NCBI GenBank assembly: GCA_015501585.1
Contig: JADNRY010000098.1
Location: 1 to 64,000 of the forward strand
Length of the DNA stretch: 64,000 nucleotides
Direction of reading: 5' to 3'
Source of the DNA: Rhodocollybia butyracea
Lineage: Eukaryota; Basidiomycota; Agaricomycetes; Agaricales; Omphalotaceae
Below the pieces are notes generated by a model. The model saw only the letters and a program-made list of their open reading frames with translations, made no database searches and was not told where the DNA came from. The translations under genes and the position numbers were made by a program. Below, piece by piece: positions 33,030 to 45,596 of the stretch. The stretch's first letter is position 1, and each line of letters starts with the position of its first letter.

Positions 33030-35694
33030 CTCATGCTGCTCACCAAGCGCCTGATGTTCTCAAATTCAACAAAGACAATGTTGTTGCAAATATGGCAAAG
33101 AAACGAAAATGTCAGTTAAGTGGTGGAGGAAAGCGTAAATGTCTCTGTAGGTTGATTGAGGATGATGAAGAGGAATTGTCAAGTGATAATGAGGAAGATG
33201 GGCCATCTTATCAAGTCGCCAGATTTATTGAACATCGACAATCGGCGGATCCAAAGGTGCATTGTCATTATTGATTGCTTGCGCTGTCTGATATCCTACA
33301 CTTCACATAGAGAGCAAATGGTTATGAATATCTTGTTGAATGGGTTGAGGATGGTAGCCAGTCATGGGCGCACAAGTCGTTAATTGAGTAAGACCAATTT
33401 CTAATTTCATATGTTATTTGAAAATGATTTTTGCTTAGCGCTGGTCCTATGTATGAAGAATACCAGCAGTGCGTGTTTATGCAAATCATTGAAGGTGCGT
33501 TATTCCCATCTCATTTGACTTTGATTTTTTTTTAATAAATCTCTTTTATTTACTAGTGCAATCTGTTGAAGCTATTGGTGGTAAAAGAGTGTATTGTATC
33601 TACTTAGGACCTTTAGTCTAACGGTCAATAATAGATCCTACAAACAACAACATTGAATCCCCATCTTCTCCAAGCCTTTCATCTTCAAGTCCAATCACAA
33701 GTATGGTTTTGATTATTTTTGAGAATATTAAGACTAACCCCTGATACAGTGTCATGCATTCCGTTTATGATGGCTGTCTCCAACGACTCTTTGATTCAGA
33801 CAATAAATCTTCTCGAAGAAGGTATTTCTCACTGGGAAGCGGCAGAGGGTGTGACTATCAAAGACCTCTATCAGCAGGCAAATCGATTCCATGTGGCTGT
33901 TGAAACTTCTCCTCTCGAACTAAAGACGATAACCATTGCGGTACATACATGGGAGTTGGTGTGTGCTTTCAAATCAAGATCCAAGGTTCATGATGCCAAC
34001 ACCCTCTTATTGCACCATGCAATAATGCTAACACATTATCATCTCCATAATTGGGTTTCAACATGTATCGAGTGGTTCCTTATGAAGTTTTTGAATCAGT
34101 TTGCGAGGCATTGGATCATGGAAAAATGGGAGATATGTATCAATTTGATTCAGCAGCATATCTTCCTCATATCACACCTCCGCATGTGTACAGCTGGGCT
34201 TATAAGCCTCGACCCCTGATTCCTGAACGAAATTGCAAAGGAAATGCTCTTTTGTGTTCAGAGATTGTTTCATATTGGCTTGACTTACCCACAGATCCAA
34301 AATACTCTGCGCAGTCATTATTCTTATCCAGTCTTATGAATTCAACTAACAATCCAACCATTTTCCTACTCAATGCAGTTTGGGATGCTTACAACTCACC
34401 TTCTCTCATACGCTCATCACAGAAGTCAAATGCGCTTCCTTCAGGACAAGATCTGAAACAATTTGAAGTTGATCTTTCATCTCATGCCATTCTTCGGAAG
34501 GATTGTTCCTCTGAAATCAAGCAGCTATTTACGCAGCTTTGGAATGCTCACTGGCGCTTTATTGGTATTGATCCTATTATCGATGAGCATATCCCATCAT
34601 CCAATCTTGCATCCTCCTTCCCTAGTTCCAAAGTTCCGCCACATATTCAATCTTCCTTGTCCAGTAGTTCTCCAGCACCCAATATCATCCATACTTCTAC
34701 ATCTTCCATCTCAAATCCAGAAATCTCCCACCTTTCATCATCTACTTCCTCATCATCCAGTCATTCTTTGATGATGCAACCATTATCCCATAATTCTCCA
34801 ACTCCTAACAGTGGACCTTCTCTGTCATCTAATCCATGCATCCTTTTCTATTGTGACTGGCTCATCAAAGTGGCGGAAGTTTTTCTTGAGCCACTGCCTC
34901 AATCACTATCAGATGAGCAGACTTGCATTGTTAAAAATCTGGATAAAAACTGTCCTTTCCGGGAACTAGCACCTGGCCGTGCTAAGGTTACAGGTCTAAA
35001 CAGCATCTTTACTTCTCAGCACATCAATACTTGCCCAGGGATTTTCAGTGCTCTGATATTCCAAGGCATCTTATTCAATACAGAGGCACTGCGTGAGTCA
35101 GACCATTCAGGATTTTTCCCTTTGTTGGCTGCCTGGAAAACATTTGAAGCTTCTCATCAACATAAAGGTGAAACATACCTGGTTGATAAACAGGCGTACG
35201 GCCGAACCAATCAACGCTGAACAAAAAATGCTGATCAGTTCTGGCATGCAAGCGAATCCCTTCATGCTAAACTTTCTGAACCCAGCATATTGTTTCGCAG
35301 CATATGGCAGTACATTGCCAAATCCAGAACATCAAATAAAAAACCAATGTTTCCTACATTTGGACCACTTTCCGCCTATCTTCTCGCAGTTGATTTGGTA
35401 TATGCTGGTTGACTTCCAGGTCCTACCGTTGATGAGCTTGCCCCAATTGTTTCTGAGCTTGGTAAGGGTGCCGCAAATGCAATTGAAAAGATGGGTCTTG
35501 TGAGTAGTGCGGAAGCTCGAGAGGAGGTTGAGCTTGCATTCAAAGCATTATGTGCTTTTCTGCAGACTGACCATCAATTTGGCCCATTCAAGGATCAAGT
35601 GCAGTTTGACGGTTTCATGGTGGAGCACTCACTCTGTAAATTCAGTAGAGATCAAGTATTGGCACATATTTTTGAGAAGAAAAATTTACTGTAG
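33030..35694 (+). CDS. Chromodomain-containing protein, long Ser-rich C-terminal region
   Basis: Exons at about 33087-33256, 33311-33388 and onward give an acidic patch (EDDEEELSSDNEEDG) and then a chromodomain: YQVARFIEHR, followed after an intron by GYEYLVEWVEDGSQSWAHKS. Tyr and two Trp are placed as in methyl-lysine-binding chromodomains. A helical region follows (33760-34050), then, after an apparent frame change near 34045, an open stretch to 35217 with a Ser-rich linker (about 34590-34830). A final exon from about 35420 ends at TAG 35694 (FKALCAFLQTDHQFGPFKDQ). It lies directly downstream of the dioxygenase-like region in the same orientation and could be the same gene. Nucleosome binding is inferred from the chromodomain only. 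Confidence 0.5.
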
Positions 35695-35841
35695 GTAAAA
35701 TCAAATCCAAATTTATCTTTTACTTGTTGAAAATTATTATTCAATGTAACACTCTGATAATCAAATGCATGGTATTTCTCCCCAAATAAACCGCATTGAA
35801 TACCCACTGCATTTAAACAGCAACAAAACATCAATTACTTC

Positions 35842-36598
35842 TCACGATGCATTAATTTGTTCCTGCGTCAATGGCATGCCCAGTGCAACAGACAAACGGA
35901 GTACCCCACCATCCAGAGAAGTGCGGATATTGGTGACCTGTATTGTCAAAGTCAAAACAGCGATGACAAATGATTATAAGTTAGGAGACATACCTTTATA
36001 TCTGCCGGTACGGGTAATTGTCTGAAAAACTCGCCATACTTTCTCTCTCTCAAGATATACAGAGGGGGTATTCCCAATCCAAGCAACTGTGGGGCTGAAG
36101 ACTGCAGAAGCAGTCTGGAATCTGACTGGTTCTTGTTGCCAGATGTAGAACTTGCCGGCTGAGCAACTGGGCTCAGTATACTGTCTGAAGATGTCGGAGA
36201 AATTGGCATGCCACGTAAATATGATTGCAGAGGAAGGGTGAATCCCCAAATGACAATATTCTTTCCATGATTAATCGAAGAGTTTACAAGCTAGCGATAC
36301 GAATAAGCATCTAATAACAAATTGCAGCAATAACAAAGGGCAGTCTTACTGTAATGTGGAGGTTTTCTTGATGGACCCCTGGCAGTTCAATATAGACTCT
36401 GAGTATTCCAGATCCAGAATCATAATAGCAGTCCATCCTTGGCTGATAAAAGGCTTGAGCCTTAGCATGAATATGCTCAATCAGCATCTTAAATGCTGCA
36501 GAAGGCGCCGCACTAGCTGGTGGAAGTAATGAGCCCGATACCATATGCAGCGTAGGGTATGGAGGCGGTGGAACAGCTGATTGTTGCAGAGATGACAT
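35842..36598 (-). CDS. Small heat-shock protein (Hsp20/alpha-crystallin-like), three exons
   Basis: Predicted 203 aa. Exons are 36598-36350, 36260-35994 and 35937-35842, all frame-consistent (GTAAGA and GTATGT donors). The N-terminus is Pro/Ala-rich. The alpha-crystallin core starts at DCYYDSGSGILRVYIELPGV, is split by a Ser-rich insertion of about 50 aa, and resumes at RERKYGEFFRQLPVPADIK and VTNIRTSLDGGVLRLSV, the usual late strands with the conserved Leu-Pro-Val-Pro and DGVLxL-type words. Members are ATP-independent holdase chaperones that form oligomers. The C-terminal I-x-I/V anchor is not obvious. It is convergent with the chromodomain gene, about 150 bp away. No heat-shock element was identified. 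Confidence 0.78.
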
Positions 36599-37012
36599 GA
36601 GTGGAGGAGTCAAGCTTTGTTAACAAGCCTGAGGGTTTTATTTGTGTTTCTTAATACAATTTGCCCGTACGATCTGCGAACGCTGTCTACGGACACAAGC
36701 GCCCATAATTGGAATTTGCCGATTCAAATTGGACAAGCCACTAGTCTACTTTGGACCATTCCGATTGTATTATAAAGGCAAAGTCAAAGCGAGTCTTTGC
36801 CCACATCAAGTTGTTGATTTGCAATGTAATAAATAAAATGTCCATATCTAGCTTATCTAGCTGAATGCCCAGGGTATATTAAAAGGTAAGCAATAAGCCA
36901 ATAGGTAAGATATATTTGAAGGAAAAAGTCCAATAACTCAGATAACCATGTACAATCCAATTACGTCAAGTAGCTGGATAAGCAACCAATGGTGCATGGC
37001 CATTTGCGGGTT

Positions 37013-40000
37013 TCAAAATTGTGTATCAGCATCATAAGTGTCGAGGAGCAGTTTGATGAGATATGAGACAGGAATTTGAATGATGCGTGCTCATGTCTTG
37101 AACGTACAAGTCCCAGCAGCAAGATATTGTGCTCGGTGATTGCGAGTCCCTCGGCCAGTGATGTACATCAGATCGTCATCCGCGACAAGAATAATATAAA
37201 CATCCAATTAGCTTGCACATTTCTCAGATAAAAAAGCAAAGACTTGCCTGCAACGACCCACTGGCCATAACCCGCGGTGCTCCAGAGACGGACCAGCAAA
37301 GCATTTCCATTTGAAACGCAGAAGAATCAATACAGTCAAGTTTGATCGCAGGGCTGAATCGGTCTTTTTGAAACTCTAGTAGCTCAGGGCAGGGCGCCCC
37401 TCTTCCCTCCAAAAATTCCCGAAAAATTGTTTCAAAATCCTTTCCTTGAAACTCAGGCCCAGCATTCCTAAGATCTTGCTTGGATACAGGATCCAGAATA
37501 TCAACAAATTCAAGGCTCAGATCATCATAGCTTTGAATGACCGATACCTCTGCAGTCTGAACAAACTCTTCCACCCCACCGTGGAAGCTCCGAACGATCT
37601 GAAATTCATAGAACGTTAGTACCAGCACATCCTTTTGGAAAAGTATTAGCTTACATTGTAAAAGTCCAATGATCCTGAACACGGCATTCTGAACCCTTCG
37701 AGGAAGAGCTCAAAATATGCATTTGTAACTCCAACAGGACCAACAACAGCGTTGTGAAGCATCTCAAATGCTAGGGTTCAATGTCAGTCCTCAGAACGAC
37801 CATTCAAGACCCCAAGCTATAGCAAACCAAGTTAGTATTGGAAGCGAAAAGGTTTGACACCAAGAACTTGCCTCGCCAATATTATGAAACATTGAGAAAT
37901 GAGTAAGAAATTGTGGACCACTAACATCATCATTGTGGTTGAGGCCAAGCCAAATATCGAGGGTCGTAACAAGGGATGGAAAGTACAAAGAAATAAGGTC
38001 GCGGTGAAGACTCCTCAAGTCACAATTATTCAGAAAATACATTAAAAGCAAAGGATTGAAATGTCCTGGGTATGAGCTGTATACCAGCGCCAAAGCCGTT
38101 ACTGCACCAAACATGATAAGTTGTTCACGTTTGAGGGATGAAAGATCTGATGTTTGCTTATTGGGAAATGCTGTGAGTGTCGTATATTCGTCGATGAGTG
38201 GAGTACAGAATTCATCCTTGCGGTCAAAGTATGACTTGAACAAGGCATTCATTACCTCTTGCTCAATGCCTGGCCCGCTAGAGACATAGAGTGAAGCCCC
38301 CCCAGCAGTAATGTGAGTGCTGTGTCCCAGATGAGATCGAGGGAGCTATATCAAAAGGTACAGACTCACCATGCAAACTGACAATTTGGAGACAGTACTT
38401 GGCTCCAATCACGTCGATTAATTGCATCCTTCATGATCAGCTCAAATTTTTGAACTAGTTCTGCATTGGAAGATCCCTCAATGTCAATCCCAGGGCATCC
38501 GATCCTATGATTCTGAAGGTGATTTGCCTGAACCGTTTCAAAGATACTGAATCCTCTTTCCGAATTAAAAAACTCTGGGATTGCATCTAGACAAGTTGGG
38601 ATCATCCATCGCCTCTCCCAGAGCTTCTTGTCAGAAGGAATCATCAAGGTCTATAACCAATATTAGACGTTACAAAAAATTGGGCAAGAAAAAGCTCACA
38701 AGGGATGCTAAATTGGTGATCGCAGAGGGACTGGATGGAGGGGTAGGAGAAACTGGAGGAGGGGTGGCGGACAAATGAGTGGTAGGTGCAGAAGGTGCAA
38801 GCTGGATATTGCCAGGAGGCAATAATTGAGCAACAACGACTGTCTAATAAATTATGTATACGTTCAACTAATATGCTCAATCCACTGAAGGAAAAATTGC
38901 ACATACCTCAGCTTCATTCTCCACCGTGGCTACACACTCTTGAGATTGCTCCATTGCTTCCTCATCCAGCTCAGATATATCCATCAAATCAACATCATGA
39001 CGAAACAAGGCATACACCCTCTGCGAGATGCAATGGTGAGGCCAAACAAGGTCTTCTTTGCCCAAGAAGACTTTGGAAAGATTCAAACTAGCTTCTAATG
39101 GGTACCGTCAAAGAACTAGATGAAGGAATTATTAGTATATAACTAATCAACTGTAGGCAATTCAATATACTTACTAGCAAACATATGGAAGTGGTTTTCC
39201 CTTGTAAGAGCCCATCGTGGAACTGCAAAGTCGTAAGGGTTGTTGAGCAGGTCCACCAAGTTTGTACATTCACTCAAAGGGGCCCTTGTGAGCTTTGCGG
39301 TGCAGTGAGCACCGTTAGGTCGCCCACGGTTTGTGAAACACAAAAGCTGTATTGGTAAACGTTCGTGAAAAGGTAACGGGTGCGACGAAGTATCCGAAAG
39401 GTTATACTGTGTTTGAATCCTTGAAATGATCTCACGAAAAATATCAATGATTCGTGTAGTGACCGGAAGGTTGGGAAATTGATGGAAAAGATTCAACACT
39501 GAGAGAACAGTGCGGAAACTGTCCTCATTCCGGGAGTAGTGTACAATATGATTAGGCAGCACAAAGTCCTAAACAAAAATAGAGTCAGCCTAAAATTGCT
39601 TGGAGAATAAACCACCTCCGTACCTGCTGGTCAGCTCGTGAAGGTAAGGGGGGGGTACACCAAACATCTAAATTCACAACCTGTTCCCCCCCATTAGCCT
39701 CAAATATGCAGTCCCCCATGGATGGCTTCGTCTTCTCCCCAGCAAGGCTTGGAGGAAGTATAGCCTTTCCTCTTCGCTTAGGCTTGTCCTTCTTCGGTAA
39801 TGAGCTTCCAGCATGATCCAAGCTGCTCTGGTTAGATCGTTGAATGAGAGTCGACATGCCTGGAAATCCACTAGCCGTCGTGACACGAGGATGTCCTGGA
39901 TTGTTTATGGTAGCAACACCCCCTCCACTCCCATCAGACACTGATGCTAACATCTGAAGGCTGCTGTAGGGTCGACACATTGATGGAGGCGGAGGATATG

Positions 40001-40310
40001 CATATGGACCTCCGGGAGCTGGCTGTGCCAAAAAAGGAGGCAGAGGGAAAGCCAATGGAGAAGGCTGCAACGGTGTGGGAAAAGCCACAGGCTCATTCTG
40101 TGGTGCAAGTAAAGGTTGAGGAGCAGGCTGCGAAGGAGGTGGAGGTGTTGGAGCAGGCTGTGGTAGAGGCGGGGGGCTGTGGTTAGGCTGTGACAACTGC
40201 AAAGGAGTGGAAACGGGTGCAGGTTGTGGCTGCAACTGCGGCGTTTGTTCCTGCACCATTTGAGATGCAAGAAAGGCCTGGAATGCTTGTGCGAAGTGTT
40301 GTGCATCCAT
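37013..40310 (-). CDS. Large uncharacterised conserved protein, at least nine exons
   Basis: ATG at 40310. Exons read 40310-39624 (Gln/Pro-rich linker, then KDKPKRRGKAILPP), 39568-39175, 39091-38907, 38843-38700 (Pro-rich), 38650-38370, 38277-37872, 37816-37801 (only 16 nt), 37770-37655 and 37598 to about 37243. Every junction keeps the frame. Recognisable words include DFVLPNHIVHYSRNEDSF, FHNIGE, EMLHNAVVGPVGVTNAYFEL and IVRSFHGGVEEFVQ. The donors at 37871 and about 37242 are GC (GAG|GCAAGT and CAG|GCAAGT). Downstream, VADDDLMYITGRGTRNHRAQ and YLAAGTCTFKT look like the natural C-terminus, but a TGA at 37091-37093 cuts it before a further open stretch to 37013. No known domain; the product resembles large uncharacterised Agaricomycete proteins. 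Its N-terminal disorder and basic patch could suit a nuclear protein, which is inference. Confidence 0.65.
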
Positions 40311-41940
40311 AACAGAAGGAATAAAAGAGTGTAAATTGACAAAAGTAAAAGAGCGCAAATTAGTGATTCGAAGAGAAAGATGAAAGAGAAAAAAATAACG
40401 GGGCTTATAAACTCGGGATGTTAATGGAAGTATACCGACCCAAGCTCAATGTAAGTAACTGTGAAGTAACTGTGATAGTTCATAGCACCACTACCCATCG
40501 TATGCTATCGCACGTCACCTCCGTAAGTCAATCGTACGCTCATCTGTCAGAGACCACAAGTGGATCGCAAGTGGATCGTACTGCAATTGGATGAGCGCTA
40601 AATTAACTGAAGGACCATGAATTCTATCGGTGGGTTCTATAAGTCTCAAGTAGGTTTGAGACAAGCTTCTCAACAAAGCACGTCAAAGCTATGTGTTCAA
40701 TATACACATTCCTCTGAGATTTAACACCCGGACGGGACGGCAAAGAGCCTGACTTCAACGTTTGATTAATATATGGTCATCGTTTCACCAATTGACGCGC
40801 ATGATTTTTGTCCCAAATCTGCCGTCATAGTTGTCCCTTAGTTGTCCCAGTCTTTTGTGTTGGTAACCGAGACGCTGTACGTTAGTTTCGGTCCGTAGGC
40901 ACACGATATGTTAATTGTTGCTTTAATACCACGTCGTCATCTATCGTTCGCGTCCGTTTGTGAAACTCCAGGGTCAAAAGTTCAACATTTAATTGGGTTA
41001 CACATTGGCATGAGTTGATTAACTTGATTTAAGACAAGTTTATGTGAAAGCTTCTGGGGACCAAAAATAATAAAACTCAGTTCCAACTCAGTGCTAGTAG
41101 AATGGTACACTTTGGGAGAGTGGCAAGTGTCAATCTGAATCCGAATGGGGATGATACGGCGGGGTTTCACAATATCACTGATCACTGCTTAGTGCTATGG
41201 CTTTATCGTGTATTGATGGTTGCACAAGACACCGTGTATACACTTAGCACTGGTTAGCGCGAGTTAGACCCGAGGAGTCTGTGCACTCTCAAGTCATGAC
41301 TTGAAGCCTTGGAGAAAGAGAGTTTGGACTATAAACGACTTAGTAGGTGACCTGAAGTGATTGATCATTATTGCTTTCCGCGCCCGAAGAGCAACCGAAG
41401 AGCCGATTGGAACGCCAATATGCTATGATGTTTCAATGTCGAGGTCCGATTGGCGCTTATTTAGCAGGTCAAAGCTGTTCATCGCAAATATACGTAGATC
41501 CAACTCAATGGATTATTAACACCCGAAATCTAAGTTACCAAGAAGTTGTGGTCCCCTCGGACTAAGTTTTACTTTGTCAATGGCTTATCTTTTGACTCGG
41601 AAGGCCCTTGCTCAAGCACGTCAGGATTATGATCATCCCAAGTGACCACGTCCCGCTGCTACATCCACATATGAGGGCAGAAACAGAATAAATGTATATC
41701 AACACTCACAATGTGGATTGCTGTACTTTGAGCGGTCCTGAGACTTTCAAGAGGAAAGCTCGAATCAGTTATAATTTTATTTGACATCTTTTCCCGTATC
41801 GACTTTCGAGAGAGCAACCTATAGAAGTAACAAAGTTGAGTGCAAGTGCTCTAGCTGGAAACCAGATGAATACTTACATGCTAGCGACAGATATGAGATA
41901 TACTTGATTTGAATCGCATGTTATCCTTGTCGTAATTGAA
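40311..41940. other. Intergenic, no gene recognised
   Basis: Upstream region of the 40310 gene and spacer before the DUF6534-like gene. Only short frames, no repeats recognised. Confidence 0.4.
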
Positions 41941-41949
41941 GCTATAAAG

Positions 41950-43882
41950 TCACTTACATTGAGAACTCATATCTAGGAAAATGAGGCTGAAACATCGGTG
42001 TATAAGCTCCATCTCACCCGACTCATGTGGAAACACTTACAAGATGAAAGTGCCTGGAAGCGACACAAACTGTCTTATTATCCTTCAGAAAGGATGGTAG
42101 TTCGAGAGCTAGACTTGACGCACACAAATCAAATTCATTGCGGCACAAAAGCTTCATTGCAAAGAAACAGAAAGGTTCAGCAAACACCCAACAGATCAAT
42201 AGCCATAAACATAATCTAACCTTGTCGCCGCACCTCGATTTATGCTGTAGAGAATCAACTTATCGAGAGCACTATCGGTCCTGGAATAAAACTATCAATT
42301 GCGGTCTCTGGTTTCCTAAAGTAGAAACCTACCTCCGAATTCCAGACTTTGCTCTGCTCAGCAAGCTCCAAAGAGCTATGGTTATTGTTACGTCACACAC
42401 GGCAGTAGCCCCTGCTTGTGTGGAGGTTATCCTCTGATAAGATAAGATAAGGACTTGGGGTAACACAAACGGCCAGGTGAACTAGACATACTGTCGTAGA
42501 TGACAGAAGAGAAAATTTGGCTGTTTTGATCCTAAAATCCCGGGAAATCATGAGATCGAGTCGAAAATAGCCCAAGGACAAAGGAAAACTCACGAAAGTA
42601 CTGTTTGAGCTTCATGGTGGGTCAAGTTAGTACAGGCATGTGTATTTTTTAGCTAGAGATAATGTACCTATTCCAAATCCTATTGTGTTGTCCGCTTGTC
42701 AGCACTTTGTTCGGTTGGAAAGGCTAGTCGCTAACCAATCTGGAGAAATGCCAGTAGTAACTGTGACGGATATTTTCAGTACTCGCAGACACAAACGGAT
42801 GTAAAGCTCCGTACAACCGGACCTGTGTAGAGGATTTTCTTTGGAGCTGGCGCCACTTTTGATTTCTCGATCAATATCCTTTGTTTCGTCTTTCAGCAGA
42901 AAATTGCTTACATGCCCAGATCCGAAGCGCAAAGAAACTATAAATACCGATTAGATCCGATACATAAGCAGTTGTCCGAAGAACAGCTTACATTTGAGCT
43001 GTAAACGCTGTAAGGTACTACCAGGTGGTAAATATACTGCTCGACACTAGTTGGTTTAATAGATCTTACCACCGCAAGAAGTTGCGCCTGAATAAAACCA
43101 AGGTCAAAAGGCAAACTCGGCCATAGGAACCACGACGTACTATCCCTGAGCTTATATGTTAATTATATCAACGGTCGTTCGTGAGCAATCAGTGGGCAAA
43201 ATGACTCACAACACGATGTTGTCCAGAAGCTCGAACTGAGAAAATCGAGTAACGTAGTCGGTGTATACTTGGTGGCTAAGGAAGACAATCTGCGCTGTCC
43301 CAAAAGTCCTAGAAAACGGAGATTAAATCTGAAAACATCAAAGTAAATCGAACTTACCACAGTAGACCAACCTAGTGACCGAATTTTGGGATACAATCGG
43401 TATACTGTACTTGAAATATGAGTTGGAACACTGACAATGATTCTGACTCGCTTCGAGTCATTCTGACTATGACCATAAAAGTACTGCCCCATCAACAGCT
43501 AGCGATTTCTTATCGTGTTATCCTGGCGTGAGATTGAGAATGAAAGAACAAAGTTACCGATGCGACACCGTACAGACTAGATGGTAAACGGAGATCAGTG
43601 ATTCAAAGTTCTCGCTGCAGAACTCAGTGCTTACGCCGTATTAATCATGTATGCGATCATTTGACAGCCCCAGGTCTCAGTAAAAGTAGGAGAAGCAGGC
43701 ATCCGAGGCTTGAGAGTGGGGCGTTGGCTTAGCTTCGAGTAGAACCTTCTTATGAGGTTCTCGTCGTTGTCCGCTTGCCAGTGTGGTGATAAGGTGCTTG
43801 TCAGTGTGGCGATATCAGGATCTGATAGATGAAGAGCTATATAAATCCATGGTCTAACGCTGACATGGGATATAGCTGACAC
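41950..43882 (-). CDS. DUF6534-like multi-pass membrane protein, many short exons
   Basis: Splicing the minus strand gives the family's characteristic run. TWGCQMIAYMINT joins ALYGVAS, then LLMGQYFYGHSQNDSKRVRI, then IVGLLWTFGTAQIVFLSHQV, YTDYVTRFSQFELLDNIV, AQLLAV, AFTAQIFFALRIWAC and a later hydrophobic stretch (SQLLLAFLQIG). Introns are 50-65 nt with consensus ends, for example GTAAGC after 43632, TTTTCTAG before GACTTTTGG near 43310, and GTGAGT near 43200. Consecutive membrane helices and the FFALRIWA word are typical of DUF6534-type seven-helix proteins of basidiomycetes, whose function is unknown. Exons below about 42700 are uncertain, as is the stop. The ATG at 43882 is the first in frame. 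Confidence 0.6.
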
Positions 43883-44609
43883 GGGAGGTATCCGTCAAGT
43901 CCGGTTCCGCTGTCAGCTTATTTGTTCCAGTATCCCACGAGCTCGCATCTTGGAGGGAGGAGCACAAAAAGTAGTTTCCTAATTGAGTAAATTAGTATTG
44001 ACTCAAATGACATCATCAGTCCGAAAGCAATCGGTAGCATATCCTTGAACTTTCAACTGAGCCTCGAATGCATACGATTCCGAAGACCTTCTCGCTGTAG
44101 ACAACGGGTTACTAAAGTACTAATCATCAGCTTGTCGACTCTTGAGCGAAGGGAGGGTAAACGCGACAGTAACTCGCACCAAACAATTTTGCAACAGGCG
44201 ATCACTCGCGGACTGCTGTATTTTTACTCTGGGAACTAGGGAACTGTGCCGACCTGGCAACGATGAGGTCAGTCCTATCTTTAGGATATTTCTTCACTTT
44301 CTCAACGCAGCTTTACGCCTCGACCAGCTTTCCTCTCTACAAACCCAGAATGGTACTACCGTAGTGTCCTCAGATTTCTAGCATTTTGAATCAGCTTTGA
44401 ATCAGCGAAGCATGCATATAGATAAATTTGTCAATGTTAGGCTGCTCAACGTTGAACAAAGAGCTCGGGAGAAGACTTGTCCTCATCAAAAGATACTGCC
44501 GCGAATGCGACACGAACCATCGCGTTCGCATTCAAATCATGAAGTCGTGTGACAAAACTGAAGAAGTATTAAAACAAGCGATTGGGTCCTGAAAAGCGAG
44601 GCACGTAGG

Positions 44610-45596
44610 ATGGAACAAACAGTAAAACGGGAATACGCTTCATTGAACTATCTTCTTCCTGCTGACAGCGTCGAGACAGAAAGGTGATTATACAATCGCT
44701 ATTGAATCTTGATATGCTTCTCACTTACTTACTATTCGCTTCTGGCAAGATTGAACCTTCAGCATCATATCGTTACAAAGGCCTTTGGAGGTCAACTTGT
44801 GTTAGCTCCCATAACTTTTAACTCAAATGATAGGGTCCTCGAAAGTGGTGCAGGAACCGGTAGGTCACAGCTTACATACTTCGCCAAACCTCATTACGGT
44901 CAAGTTGAACTTCTCATTGTAGGAATATGGGCTCAAGAGTTCTCTGCTTTCCATTCCCGGAACAACCTGCGGCTCGATATCGAGTGCATCGACATATCCG
45001 ACAAGCAGTTTCCTCACGAATACCCATCAAATATTCATTTTTCTATACGCTCCGTTATTGATTTACCCCAGGAATGGCAGAACAGCTTCTCCTACATCCA
45101 TCAACGCCTTCTGATTGCTGCAATGAATGATTCTCGTTGGAATGTAGCCATTGACCAGCTTTATGAAGTGCTCAAGCCGGGAGCATGGCTTGAGCTTGTA
45201 GAAGTTGAAGCAAAAGTCTTTGACTTTCAGGTGGGGCCGAATTCCAAAAGACTTGTGTCTTTAATCACGTCGCTCCACGCATCAAAAGGAGTTGTCGGAG
45301 ACTTGGGGTTATACCTTCCGAAGCTCTTGGCAAAGAAAGGATTCAAAGATATTCATTGCGAGGGCCGAGAGATTCCCATACGCGAATCTGTGAACAATGA
45401 TGGACTGAACCGCTCACAGCAGTGGTATGACTTGTGGATGGGGATGAAAACACCTGTGTTGACGAGCGGAGGGTTCGGAATTATCAGTAGCGAAGAGGAG
45501 TTTGACGAACTTCTTGAGAAGTGCCTAAAAGAATGGAACGAATCAGATAAGGCGTATACGACTTACTATACCATTGTAGCAAGAAAGCCAGTTTAG
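44610..45596 (+). CDS. LaeA-like class I SAM-dependent methyltransferase, three exons (copy 1)
   Basis: Predicted 285 aa. Exons are 44610-44683, 44750-44859 and 44923-45596; phases agree. It starts MEQTVKREYASLNYLLPADS, followed by ERLNLQHHIVTKAFGG. The SAM-binding motif I is VLESGAGTGIWAQEF, created by splicing out the intron at 44860-44922. The acidic motif II is IECIDISDKQFP. Later motifs are FSYIHQRLLIAAMNDSRW and LKPGAWLELVEVE. The C-terminus ends TTYYTIVARKPV. This is the arrangement of LaeA/TAM-like methyltransferases, often linked to secondary metabolism; the substrate is not predictable. It is tandemly duplicated at 47637-48603 together with flanking DNA. Confidence 0.85.

Noticed and set aside
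39947..40342. A 131-codon minus-strand frame overlapping exon 1 of the 40310 gene in another phase
   Set aside because: Produced by the Gln/Pro-rich repetitive DNA; the chosen frame splices to eight further exons.
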